Source: an uncultured Nitratifractor sp.
Lineage (GTDB): Bacteria; Campylobacterota; Campylobacteria; Campylobacterales; Sulfurovaceae
Assembly (NCBI GenBank): GCA_947311565.1
Contig: CAMZLH010000009.1
Span: 21,506 to 85,505, forward strand
DNA length: 64,000 nucleotides
Direction: 5' to 3'
Both the position numbers and the translations under genes were made by a program. This document shows positions 42,698 through 51,882 of this stretch, piece by piece. The notes beneath the pieces are model-generated. The model had not been told where the DNA came from. It did not search any database and saw only the letters and a program-made list of their open reading frames with translations. Each line of letters begins with the position of its first letter. Position 1 is the first letter of the stretch.

Positions 42698-43987
42698 ATG
42701 TTTAAGTTAAAAGAGCATAACACTAATATTAAACAAGAGTTTACAGCTGGCTTTACAACATTCTTAACAATGATGTATATAGTACCAGTTAATGGTTTTA
42801 TACTTGCTGATGCTGGCTTGCCTATGGGAGCAGTAGTTACAGCAACTGCACTTATTACAATATTAGCGACTCTATTTAGTGGCTTATGGGGTAATACTCC
42901 AATTGCTATGAGTGTTGGTATGGGATTAAATGCATACTTTGCATATGGTTTGGTTTTAGGAATGAAGATACCTTGGCAGACTGCTTTGGGTATTGTATTT
43001 ATATCTGGTGTAGTATTTGTAATACTATCTTTTACTAAATTTAGAGTATGGATAATGCAGTCGATTCCTATGGATTTGCGTCGAGCAATTAGTGCAGGTA
43101 TTGGGGCATTTATTGCCTTTATTGGATTAAAGCAGATGCATATGATAGTAGCAAATAAAGATACCTTTGTAGCGCTTGGGGACTTCTCTAACCCAGAAGT
43201 TCTTTTAGGGGCATTTGGTTTAATTGTTGTACTATCTCTGCATGCATACCGTATTAGAGGGGCTTTTATATTGGCAGTATTAATTACTTCTGTTGTTGGC
43301 TGGATTAGTGGTATTGCTAAGCTTCCAGAGGCTGTTTTTAGTATGCCACAATCTATTACACCAATTGCTATGCATTTAGATATTACATCTGCTTTAACAC
43401 TATCTTTGTTACCTGTAATTGTAACCTTTTTAATTACAGATATGTTCGATACACTAGGTACGCTAACTGCTGTTGGGGCACGTGCAAATCTCTTTCAAGA
43501 TGGAGAAGATAAAGATAAAGCACTAGAGAAGACTCTAGAAGCAGATGCAGTTGCAACAGTAGCTGGCTCTTTGTTAGGAGTCTCTACTACAACATCTTTT
43601 ATAGAGTCTGCAAGTGGTGTAGAAGCTGGTGGTAGAACTGGTTTAAGTGCAGTTTTTACAGCACTCTTCTTTGTATCTACACTATTTATGTTGCCACTAT
43701 TTAAAGCAATTCCAGAGCCTGCAATATTGCCAATATTGGTAGCTGTTGGTATCTTAATGTTTACAGAGCTTGGCAGAATAGATTTTGAAAATATGGATGT
43801 AGCAACAGCATCTGGAGCCTTTTTGGCAATTATACTTATGCCTCTTACATTTTCTATAACTAATGGTTTAGCTGCTGCATTTGTAGTTTACACTGCTGTA
43901 AAGTTGGCAAAAGGTGAGGTGAAAGATTTAAACTTAGGTGTTATTTTAATTGCTATAATCTCTTTAATTATATTTATAGTTCACTAA
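42698..43987 (+). CDS. NCS2/AzgA-type purine permease
   Basis: 429 aa; MTMMYIVPVNGFIL-like N-terminus, MSVGMGLNAYFAYGLV, STTTSFIESASGVEAGGRTGLSAV. Confidence 0.9.
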   Translation: MFKLKEHNTNIKQEFTAGFTTFLTMMYIVPVNGFILADAGLPMGAVVTATALITILATLFSGLWGNTPIAMSVGMGLNAYFAYGLVLGMKIPWQTALGIVFISGVVFVILSFTKFRVWIMQSIPMDLRRAISAGIGAFIAFIGLKQMHMIVANKDTFVALGDFSNPEVLLGAFGLIVVLSLHAYRIRGAFILAVLITSVVGWISGIAKLPEAVFSMPQSITPIAMHLDITSALTLSLLPVIVTFLITDMFDTLGTLTAVGARANLFQDGEDKDKALEKTLEADAVATVAGSLLGVSTTTSFIESASGVEAGGRTGLSAVFTALFFVSTLFMLPLFKAIPEPAILPILVAVGILMFTELGRIDFENMDVATASGAFLAIILMPLTFSITNGLAAAFVVYTAVKLAKGEVKDLNLGVILIAIISLIIFIVH

Positions 43988-43999
43988 AGAGGGGTTATT

Positions 44000-44452
44000 T
44001 TGCAAAAATACTACTATGGTTACGATGAGTTTGTAGGTGACGCAGCTGCACTTGTAAATAGAGTAAAAGGTTTTAATCCAGATACTCTTCTTGCAGTTGC
44101 AAGAGGTGGTTTAACATTAGGACATTTTATGGCGCAAGGCATGGATACAAGAAGACTTTTTGCTCTAAACTCTATACACTACGAAAAAGAGAATAAGCTA
44201 GATACTTTAGAGATATTTAACATTCCAGATTTAAGTAGTGCAAAAAGGGTATTAGTTGTAGATGATATTATAGATAGTGGAGAGACTCTAAAAGAGGTAT
44301 TAAAACTGCTAAAGAGTAAATACCCAAATACTCAATTTAAACTAGCAACCATATTTTATAAACCTACAGCAATTATTGAAGCAGACTATACACTAAAAAG
44401 AGCCCATGAGTGGATAGACTTCTTCTGGGAGGTAGATATTTTAGAGTTATAA
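44000..44452 (+). CDS. Purine phosphoribosyltransferase (Gpt-like)
   Basis: 150 aa; LLAVARGGLTLGHFMAQ, VLVVDDIIDSGETLKEVL. Confidence 0.85.
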   Translation: MQKYYYGYDEFVGDAAALVNRVKGFNPDTLLAVARGGLTLGHFMAQGMDTRRLFALNSIHYEKENKLDTLEIFNIPDLSSAKRVLVVDDIIDSGETLKEVLKLLKSKYPNTQFKLATIFYKPTAIIEADYTLKRAHEWIDFFWEVDILEL

Positions 44453-44454
44453 AG

Positions 44455-44468
44455 TTGATTATAATCAA
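44455..44468. promoter_or_regulatory. Crp/Fnr-type palindromic box TTGATTATAATCAA
   Basis: Exact TTGAT-N4-ATCAA palindrome in the spacer upstream of the pentaheme cytochrome. Confidence 0.65.
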
Positions 44469-44516
44469 AGAAAGGCTCTCTTCTTTATGATAATATCTAA
44501 CAAAAAAGGTTTTCTG

Positions 44517-45572
44517 GTGAGATATTTAATTACTCTTGTTATGCTATATACTACTCTGTTTTCTCTAGAGTCAAAAGTTTGTCAAAAGTGTCACCCTACT
44601 ATATATAATGAGTATCAAAACTCTATTCACTCTAGCTCATACTATAAAGATGACAAAATTCATAACGCTATATGGAGTCGTCATCCACTGCATAAAAAAG
44701 GTAAATATAGCTGTGCAAAGTGCCATACAAATGAGAAGCAGAGTGCAAGTATAGACTGTATGACTTGTCATAAAATTAGCTCTATACAAGAGAATACAGT
44801 ATCAAATAAAAATATATATACAAAAGATAAAAAATTGCTATACTCTGCACAAAAAGGGATGGAAGATAAAAAGTTAATCTATCATGAGGAGTCTAGTTTT
44901 TTTGGTCTATTCAAAAAGAGTGTTGGCTCACCATACCATAATATTGACTATAGTAACAAAGCATATTATAGTGGAGATATCTGCATGGGTTGCCACTCTC
45001 ATAAGCAAAATAGTATAGGCTTTACAATATGCAAAACAGACTCTAATAACTCTACTAAACAAAACTGTATAAGTTGCCATATGCCTAGTATTAGTGGCAG
45101 TGCAACAACTATAAGAGTAACAAAAACTCATAAATATCATGGCTTTGCAGGTGTTCACAATAAACCTAAAATGTTATCTAAGTATATAGAGTTAAACTAT
45201 ATTAAAAGAGATAATGGTTTTGATATAACTATTAAAAATTTAGCTCCACATGACCTTTTAACACAACCTTTAAGAGTTTTAAAGCTAAAAGTAACACTAA
45301 ATAAAAAGCCTCTTCCTTTAGTTACATTTGTAAAAGTATTAGGTAATAGTGATGGCGCTTCAGTGCCTTGGCTAGCAACAAAAGAGATTAAAAACAGTAT
45401 GTTAAAAGCCAATGAGAGTAAAATTATAAGCTACAAGAGTATGTTAAAACAAGGCGATGAACTTCAAGTTACTCTTGGATACTATATAGTAAATCCTAAA
45501 ATTGCTAAAAAACTTGGTATTAAAGATAATATATTTAGAGAGCTAAAGAGCCAATACTTTCAAATAAAATAG
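44517..45572 (+). CDS. Pentaheme c-type cytochrome (proposed GTG start 44517; ORF track start 44487)
   Basis: Five CxxCH motifs: CQKCH, CAKCH, CMTCH, CMGCH, CISCH; signal peptide from MRYLITLVMLYTTLFS. Confidence 0.85.
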   Translation: MRYLITLVMLYTTLFSLESKVCQKCHPTIYNEYQNSIHSSSYYKDDKIHNAIWSRHPLHKKGKYSCAKCHTNEKQSASIDCMTCHKISSIQENTVSNKNIYTKDKKLLYSAQKGMEDKKLIYHEESSFFGLFKKSVGSPYHNIDYSNKAYYSGDICMGCHSHKQNSIGFTICKTDSNNSTKQNCISCHMPSISGSATTIRVTKTHKYHGFAGVHNKPKMLSKYIELNYIKRDNGFDITIKNLAPHDLLTQPLRVLKLKVTLNKKPLPLVTFVKVLGNSDGASVPWLATKEIKNSMLKANESKIISYKSMLKQGDELQVTLGYYIVNPKIAKKLGIKDNIFRELKSQYFQIK

Positions 45573-45591
45573 TATATTTAACCTAAACTTC

Positions 45592-45618
45592 CACTATAGA
45601 TTAAACTTCTCTATAGTG
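45592..45618. terminator. Hairpin CACTATAG/CTATAGTG between convergent genes
   Basis: 8-bp perfect inverted repeat between stops at 45572 (+) and 45620 (-). Confidence 0.5.
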
Positions 45619-45619
45619 T

Positions 45620-45820
45620 TTAATAATATTTTAAAAATATACCAATTACTAGTGAGAATAAAATAGTAAGAAAAATAGTTAAATTAGTTTGACTCTTATT
45701 AGTTAAGCTAATTTTATTATTGATTTTATTAGATAAAATCATGGCTGGATAAGCCATAAAAACTAACATAACAATAGAGAAAACTAATGTTACAATAATA
45801 TCTATCATCTTATATTCCAT
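45620..45820 (-). CDS. Small two-TM membrane protein
   Basis: 66 aa; two hydrophobic segments; start overlaps upstream gene end. Confidence 0.5.
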   Translation of the reverse strand: MEYKMIDIIVTLVFSIVMLVFMAYPAMILSNKINNKISLTNKSQTNLTIFLTILFSLVIGIFLKYY

Positions 45821-46175
45821 AGAAGTTTTTTATAAACTCTCTATCTTCTACACTTTTAAGAGGAACTTTAATAGTACCCTTAGATGACTCTATAACTAAA
45901 ATATCACCATCTCTTTTTAAATGTTTTTTTCCCCACTCTTTTTGTAAATACTCATATCTTTTAAAAAGATCAGCATTTATTGGTTTCTCTTTAAACTCTT
46001 TATCATCTCTTTTTAAAATTTGTAAACCTCCAAAGCGTTTATCTAAATAGTATGGTGAATATTTTGTAATACTCTTATAGATCGGTGCTTTAGTAGTTGG
46101 TTTAGAAGCTATAAAAACACTTAAGCCAACTACTAAAAATCCTAGCATTAGTGCAATTGGTAGATACTTTTTCAT
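45810..46175 (-). CDS. Hypothetical membrane-anchored protein (start corrected from 46235)
   Basis: MKKYLPIALMLGFLVVGLSVF anchor; upstream AAGG RBS; the longer ORF would run through a regulatory box. Confidence 0.6.
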   Translation of the reverse strand: MKKYLPIALMLGFLVVGLSVFIASKPTTKAPIYKSITKYSPYYLDKRFGGLQILKRDDKEFKEKPINADLFKRYEYLQKEWGKKHLKRDGDILVIESSKGTIKVPLKSVEDREFIKNFYGI

Positions 46176-46221
46176 AAATAACCTTTTTGTTGAGTATATC
46201 ATATTATTATAACTTTTACTA

Positions 46222-46235
46222 TTGATAAAAATCAA
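46222..46235. promoter_or_regulatory. Crp/Fnr-type box TTGATAAAAATCAA in divergent promoter
   Basis: Exact TTGAT-N4-ATCAA. Confidence 0.65.
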
Positions 46236-46284
46236 CTTTTATTTTTATAAAATTGGATACTATTAAGAAAAAAAGGTTTTAATT

Positions 46285-46656
46285 ATGAGTGAATTTTTTA
46301 TTCTAGAGGGTGCATATCTTGCAATAGGTGCTTTTGTTCTAGCAATTACACTATTTGTAACAACACGCTCATTTATGGCTAAAGGTAGTGTAAAAAAGGG
46401 ACTAGGCTCTGTCTTTGTAGTAGTATCACTTGCTATCTTCTCTCATTTCTATATTACAAAAAATAGAATGAGTAGCGTAGAGGAAGCATTTAATCAAAGC
46501 TCAAATATACTTTGTGAAAATAGAATACATACAAAAGCAGCACAATTTGTAACAATAAATAAACATCTAGAGTGGAGTATAAAAGATAATCAATTTATAT
46601 CTCCAAACTATTCACGGAGTTTCCATTTAGCTAGATGTATTATAGAGAGTAAATAG
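46285..46656 (+). CDS. Hypothetical membrane protein
   Basis: 123 aa; two TM helices at N-terminus. Confidence 0.55.
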   Translation: MSEFFILEGAYLAIGAFVLAITLFVTTRSFMAKGSVKKGLGSVFVVVSLAIFSHFYITKNRMSSVEEAFNQSSNILCENRIHTKAAQFVTINKHLEWSIKDNQFISPNYSRSFHLARCIIESK

Positions 46657-46684
46657 TATCTATTTATGGTGCTATATTATATTT

Positions 46685-46710
46685 TTAATAACTATATAGC
46701 TAGTTATTAA
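46685..46710 (+). terminator. Hairpin TTAATAACTA/TAGTTATTAA
   Basis: Perfect 10-bp inverted repeat with 6-nt loop after the 46656 stop. Confidence 0.5.
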
Positions 46711-46869
46711 AGCTTAACCTCTATAAGAATCTGCTAAGTTGCAATAGTATAAATAAGCTTTCAACTTTAAGTAAGACTATATATATTTTACAAAATATGA
46801 AATCATTTTAATATAAAATCTAAGTTAAAACTTTTGAATAAAAATAATTTATAATTTTTTACACTAATC

Positions 46870-46883
46870 TTGACAGACATCAA
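46870..46883 (+). promoter_or_regulatory. Crp/Fnr-type box TTGACAGACATCAA upstream of nor operon
   Basis: One mismatch to TTGAT-N4-ATCAA; centre 41.5 nt upstream of TSS predicted from CATAAT at 46906-46911. Confidence 0.6.
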
Positions 46884-46948
46884 TAACTTACTCTAAAAAT
46901 ATTGGCATAATAAGCAATGCTAAGTAAATTATACTCAAAGGAAATACC

Positions 46949-47275
46949 ATGCAACCACTATTTATAAGACCCGAGATAGCACCAGATCAGTTTTTACCTA
47001 TCTTTATTATCTCAACTCTTGTTTTAATCTTTGGTGTTGGTTATGCAGCTTGGATTACATTAACTAAGATGGATTACCTGCCAAAGAAGTGGTTGAATTT
47101 TGGGTATATATTTTGGGCATTACAGACATACTCTCTATATGAGTTATCTATTTTGATTCATAGTAATAACTTTACTACAAAAGCTTTAGTTGTAACTATG
47201 ATTGCATATCTGTTTATTCCTCATCTATATTTTCATTTAATTAGTGAGTCAGATAAACGATATGATTCAAAATAG
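46949..47275 (+). CDS. Small membrane protein in nor operon
   Basis: 108 aa, three TM; directly upstream of norC. Confidence 0.6.
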   Translation: MQPLFIRPEIAPDQFLPIFIISTLVLIFGVGYAAWITLTKMDYLPKKWLNFGYIFWALQTYSLYELSILIHSNNFTTKALVVTMIAYLFIPHLYFHLISESDKRYDSK

Positions 47276-47309
47276 TAACTTAGAGTTTAAAATTTAAAGG
47301 AGGATTAAA

Positions 47310-47972
47310 ATGGCAAATGAAAATTTATCGGTTTGGACATCGATTTCATTTTGGCGTAGATCTGCTGCTTGGGTAACAGGCTTTGCTGTTGTTTTACTAA
47401 TTTGGCTAACATTTGACACAATAGGACAAATTACAATGGGTACAGAAGCAGATTTAAAAAATAAAGTTACTAAAAGAGTTCCGGCTCCAACAGTAATTAA
47501 CTATCACATCGATTATAAGATGAGTAAAAAAAGAGGGCACGAAGTACCAGTAATTGGTGCAAAAGAGCCATTTTTTGGTAAAGAGTGGAGTGCAGATGAG
47601 GCTGCAAAGCTACTGCATCTTGGAAAGCTAACATCACAAGCTAAAAACTGTATGAATTGCCATACACTACTTGGAAATGGTGCATACTATGCTCCAGACT
47701 TAACAAAAGCTTGGATTGACCCAGCATGGAATAATATGCTCGCAATGACAGGTAAAAAGACAAGAGAAGAGGCGATGGCAGAGTTTTTACAACACCCATC
47801 TAAGTATCCAACTCATGCACGTATGATGCCAGACCTTGGTATTACAGCAGAAGAAGCAAAAGGGCTTGTAGCATTTTTGAAACATATGAGTTCTATTGAT
47901 ACAAATGGTTTCCCTAGAAACTTCTCGAAAACTAAAGAACAATTTGAAACAGGAGGAACCAATGCTCACTAG
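47310..47972 (+). CDS. norC: Nitric oxide reductase cytochrome c subunit
   Basis: 220 aa; N-terminal TM, CMNCHTLLGNGAYYAPDLTKAW, HPSKYPTHARMMPDLGIT. Confidence 0.9.
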   Translation: MANENLSVWTSISFWRRSAAWVTGFAVVLLIWLTFDTIGQITMGTEADLKNKVTKRVPAPTVINYHIDYKMSKKRGHEVPVIGAKEPFFGKEWSADEAAKLLHLGKLTSQAKNCMNCHTLLGNGAYYAPDLTKAWIDPAWNNMLAMTGKKTREEAMAEFLQHPSKYPTHARMMPDLGITAEEAKGLVAFLKHMSSIDTNGFPRNFSKTKEQFETGGTNAH

Positions 47973-49383
47973 TATAAAAACAAACGAAATTTCACCAACA
48001 CAGAAATTGGGTTTAATGTATTTTAGAGTTGCTATTGTTCTTTTTGGAGCACAGCTTTTAATGGGATTGATTGCTGCTATTCAGTTTTTGTATCCTTCAT
48101 TTTTATTTGAGCTATTTGATTTTTCAGTAGCAAGAATGGTGCATATTAATGCTTTAGTTGTATGGATGCTTTATGCAATGATTGGCTCAGTTTACTATAT
48201 GTTACCAGATGAGACTGGCGAAGAGTCAGTTGGTTTAGGACTTGGAAAACTTGGCTTTTGGGTATTGACTGCTGCAATTGCTGTAGTTGTTTTGGTATAT
48301 ATATTTGTTCAAGTAGGTCCAGGTAAAGAGAGTACAATTTGGCTAATTAATGAGGGTCGTGAATATTTAGAAGCTCCAAGATGGGCAGATATTGGTATTG
48401 TAGTTGTTGTTTTAATTTTTTACTACAATGTATTCTTTACCTTTATTAAGGGTCGTTCAACTGGAATTATGACAGTTATGGTTGCAAACTTACTTGCACT
48501 TGCTGGGCTATATTTAGCTGGAATGTTCTTTACAGATAACATTACTATGGATCAATACTGGTGGTGGTGGGTAATCCACTTATGGGTTGAAGCTACTTGG
48601 GAAGTATTTGTAGGAACACTTGCAGCTTATGCATTAATTAAGATTATTGGTGCAAAAAGAGAGATTGTAGAGATGTGGCTATGGATAGAGGTTCTAATGC
48701 TATTTGGTTCTGGAATTTTAGGTTTGGGACATCACTATTTCTGGATTGGAACACCTGAATACTGGTGGGAGATTGGAGCACTGTTCTCTGCATTAGAGCC
48801 AGTTCCATTAATAGCGATGTTTGTGCATGTATTGTATGATTGGGGTAAAGAGCAAGGTGTTAATGGTGTAAAACCTACAATTAACAATGGTCCTGCAATG
48901 GCTTGGATTGTTACAAATGCGTTTGGAAACTTCCTTGGTGCAGGTATTTGGGGATTCTTCCATACTTTACCACAAGTAAATATCTATACACACGGAACAC
49001 AATTTACAGCAGCACATGGACACTTGGCATTCTTTGGTGCATATGCAACTATTTTGATTGGTATGATGTATCTTGGTTTGCAAGGTGCTTATGGTATTAA
49101 GAGTATGAAAGCAACATTTAACTCTAAAATGGCAGTTTTCTTAATAACATTTGGAGTTTTAGGAATGACTGTAGCTCTTACAATTGCAGGTTACGAGCAA
49201 GTATTAGTTGAGAGAGCTGAACTTGGTGGCGGATGGAATGCATTCTTTACAGCACAAAATTTACCATGGTATGTTCAATCTCAACTATGGAGAGCAATTA
49301 TGGGTGTTGTTACATTTGTTGGATTTGTTTATTTAGTGTTAGATCTATTAACAATTGGCAAAAAAGCTAAAGCAGAAAATTAA
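47962..49383 (+). CDS. norB: Nitric oxide reductase cytochrome b subunit (start corrected from 47896)
   Basis: AGGAGG at 47951 precedes ATG 47962; WWVIHLWVEATWEVFVG, GLGHHYFWIGTPEYWWEIGALFSALEPVPLIAM. Confidence 0.93.
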   Translation: MLTSIKTNEISPTQKLGLMYFRVAIVLFGAQLLMGLIAAIQFLYPSFLFELFDFSVARMVHINALVVWMLYAMIGSVYYMLPDETGEESVGLGLGKLGFWVLTAAIAVVVLVYIFVQVGPGKESTIWLINEGREYLEAPRWADIGIVVVVLIFYYNVFFTFIKGRSTGIMTVMVANLLALAGLYLAGMFFTDNITMDQYWWWWVIHLWVEATWEVFVGTLAAYALIKIIGAKREIVEMWLWIEVLMLFGSGILGLGHHYFWIGTPEYWWEIGALFSALEPVPLIAMFVHVLYDWGKEQGVNGVKPTINNGPAMAWIVTNAFGNFLGAGIWGFFHTLPQVNIYTHGTQFTAAHGHLAFFGAYATILIGMMYLGLQGAYGIKSMKATFNSKMAVFLITFGVLGMTVALTIAGYEQVLVERAELGGGWNAFFTAQNLPWYVQSQLWRAIMGVVTFVGFVYLVLDLLTIGKKAKAEN

Positions 49384-49394
49384 AAGGAGAGAAG

Positions 49395-49544
49395 ATGTTT
49401 TTTGATAAATTTACAGATGTAGTTCCAAGCTTCTTTGGATGGCTAAATCAAGGTCCTTTGACCTTGACAATATTTTTACATACGGTAATTGTACTACCTA
49501 TGTTTTGGATATACTTTAGTGAAAAGAAAAAGTTAGGCAAGTAA
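49395..49544 (+). CDS. 49-aa single-TM small protein in nor operon
   Basis: AAGGAGAGAAG RBS then MFFDKFTDVVPSFFGWLNQGPLTLTIFLHTVIVLPMFWIYFSEKKKLGK; below ORF-track cutoff. Confidence 0.7.
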   Translation: MFFDKFTDVVPSFFGWLNQGPLTLTIFLHTVIVLPMFWIYFSEKKKLGK

Positions 49545-49569
49545 GATAAAGAGGTATCTCCCTCTTTAT

Positions 49570-50166
49570 CTACTTTTTAGCAATTAATATAGATACCCTA
49601 TACTCTCCATTGGGTTTTATTATAGGGTTACAACTTTTAATCTCTATATCTTTAAATCCAATCTCTTTCGCAATATTTGCTAAACTATTAAATTCAAAAC
49701 CAAAGTGATAAACACCACTATTATCACTATGAAATGAGCCATCTTCTATCTCTAGATCGGCTAAGGCTATATATCCATTACTATTTAACATCTTATATAG
49801 TTTAGATAATAGCTCTTTAGTATCTTTTATATGATGAATTGTCATAGAAGAGACTATAGCATCAAAATTTAAATCAATACTCTCTAATGAAATATCTCTC
49901 TTTATCGCTTCTATCTCGCATTTAAAACTGTTACTTTTAGATAAAAATACCTCTAGCATATCTCTAGAGTTATCTATGGCAACTACTTTAGATACAAGAT
50001 GTGATAAAAAATAGCTAAGTAATCCTGTACCTGCGCCTAAGTCTGCAATAGTCATATTTTTTTTAAAAGGTAGTGATATCTCTATTTCGTTTGCAATATT
50101 TTTAGCATTTTGTACTCGCCTACTTTTGAGATCCCAACTTTTTGCTTTGCTATTAAAATTTGACAT
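49570..50166 (-). CDS. SAM-dependent methyltransferase
   Basis: 198 aa; MTIADLGAGTGLLSYFLSHLVSKVVAIDNSRDML. Confidence 0.85.
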   Translation of the reverse strand: MSNFNSKAKSWDLKSRRVQNAKNIANEIEISLPFKKNMTIADLGAGTGLLSYFLSHLVSKVVAIDNSRDMLEVFLSKSNSFKCEIEAIKRDISLESIDLNFDAIVSSMTIHHIKDTKELLSKLYKMLNSNGYIALADLEIEDGSFHSDNSGVYHFGFEFNSLANIAKEIGFKDIEIKSCNPIIKPNGEYRVSILIAKK

Positions 50167-50422
50167 TATAATCCTTAATATTTATTAACTTAATCTAAAT
50201 CTTAAAATATCTTTTTATTCTTAAACCAAAGTTATGCCATACTACAGCAAAATTAGTTATATCCGTTTTTTGTAACTACTTACTTAGTATGATAATAAAA
50301 CATATTGTACTATTAGTATTTATCTAAGTCTCTACAAAATAGATAACAATTTGAAATATATTTAACTAGGTAACTTTTTTTATAATATAATTAGCTTCAA
50401 AATTTTAAATAAAGGTAAAATA

Positions 50423-51031
50423 ATGATTAAATTAATAAGTAAAATAGCTGTATCATCACTTCTATTAAATATTGCATATGCACAAAGCCAAGTAGTGCTA
50501 AATCTACCAGAACCTCCTGAAGAGTGTAAACTATTAGCAGATGCAACATGTGTATATGATGCATCTACTGGAAAATATACTATTGTAGGTGATAATTCAG
50601 AGTTTGGTGCTAATGAATTTGTACCACAGCCTCAAAATGAAGATGGTAAAAATTTCGATTCTATCAAGAGTAAGATTTTAGCTACTTTAGAAAATAAACT
50701 GAAAGAGACAGCAAAACTAAAAGAGTGCACTTTAGCTGCTGATAACATGACAGATTTAAAAGAGTGCAAAACAGAACAAACTCTATCTTCTAATAGTAAG
50801 TTTAATCTAAGAAAAGATAGAGCAATTAAATCTGTAGATAGAAAAATAGATCATATTAATAAGAGAATTGATAAAACTCTAGAGAGTAGCAAATTCTCTA
50901 AAGAGAAGCAGAAAAAAGTTTTATCTAAATTATATAAGTCTGTTAATAAAGCTTTAGATAAAAAGAGTTGTTTAGAGGATTCTACTAATAATTCAGAGTT
51001 AAAAAGTTGTAGATTAAATAAGAAAAAGTAG
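50423..51031 (+). CDS. Hypothetical exported protein with paired C-x12-C motifs
   Basis: 202 aa; signal peptide ending AYAQ; CTLAADNMTDLKEC and CLEDSTNNSELKSC. Confidence 0.6.
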   Translation: MIKLISKIAVSSLLLNIAYAQSQVVLNLPEPPEECKLLADATCVYDASTGKYTIVGDNSEFGANEFVPQPQNEDGKNFDSIKSKILATLENKLKETAKLKECTLAADNMTDLKECKTEQTLSSNSKFNLRKDRAIKSVDRKIDHINKRIDKTLESSKFSKEKQKKVLSKLYKSVNKALDKKSCLEDSTNNSELKSCRLNKKK

Positions 51032-51058
51032 TCTTTAAAAAAGGGTGTTTAAAGAGTG

Positions 51059-51568
51059 CTACTCTTTAAACTCTTCTAAAATTACTGCAGCTTTTTTTTG
51101 ACCTAATTTATATGCATAATCTAGTGCATTCATACCAAATTTATCTTTTTTATTAACATCTGCGCCCTCTTTTATTAGAAACTCTATTAATTTTATATCA
51201 TTAAAGCTTGCTGCTAGCATTAGTGGGGTTAAACCACTTTTCCGATTACTTTTAGTAAGGCTTATACCATTTTCTTTACAAAGTTTAATAATATCTTCTC
51301 TTCTATATTTTATTGCATAATCTAGTGTACTTAAACCCTCTCTATTTGTATATGTAATGTCTAATCCGTGCTCTATTAAAAGTTCTATAGCCTCTTTGCT
51401 AGCACCAATTTGTACAAGATAAAATACTAATTGTATCTCATCATGCTCCTCTAAGTCGTACTCTGCTCCAACTATAACTTCTCTATTTAGATTAACTTTA
51501 TCACTTTTAAGAAGTTTTTTAATTTGGGGCAAAGAGTCATGCTCAATTGCATCTAAAAGATCTTGCAC
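51059..51568 (-). CDS. Ankyrin-repeat protein
   Basis: 169 aa; GLTPLMLAASFNDIKLIEFLIKEGADVNKKDKFGMNALDYA. Confidence 0.9.
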   Translation of the reverse strand: MQDLLDAIEHDSLPQIKKLLKSDKVNLNREVIVGAEYDLEEHDEIQLVFYLVQIGASKEAIELLIEHGLDITYTNREGLSTLDYAIKYRREDIIKLCKENGISLTKSNRKSGLTPLMLAASFNDIKLIEFLIKEGADVNKKDKFGMNALDYAYKLGQKKAAVILEEFKE

Positions 51569-51882
51569 TACTTTGTTCCAAATGGATTTAATCCACCAAA
51601 CATATTCATTGCTTGACTCTTTTTATTATCTTCTGACATTTTTAGTGCATCATTAATAGTACTTATTAAAAGTATTTGAAGAGACTCTTTATCTTCTAAT
51701 AGTGAGTCATCTATTGTTATATCTGTAACCTCTCCAGCTCCATTGGCACTTACCTCTATTAATCCGCCTCCACCTTTTACTTTAAAAGATGTAGCCCTAC
51801 TCTGTTCTTCTAAATCTTTAGCCTTTTTCTGCATATCTTGTAGCATATCTTGCATTTTGCTCATATCTAAACCATCAAACAT
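51568..51882 (-). CDS. YbaB/EbfC nucleoid-associated protein
   Basis: 104 aa; [18 protein letters not shown] ... [27 protein letters not shown]. Confidence 0.92.
   Translation of the reverse strand: MFDGLDMSKMQDMLQDMQKKAKDLEEQSRATSFKVKGGGGLIEVSANGAGEVTDITIDDSLLEDKESLQILLISTINDALKMSEDNKKSQAMNMFGGLNPFGTK

Noticed and set aside
48903-49100. 65-aa plus-strand ORF inside norB
   Set aside because: Out-of-frame reading of conserved norB sequence
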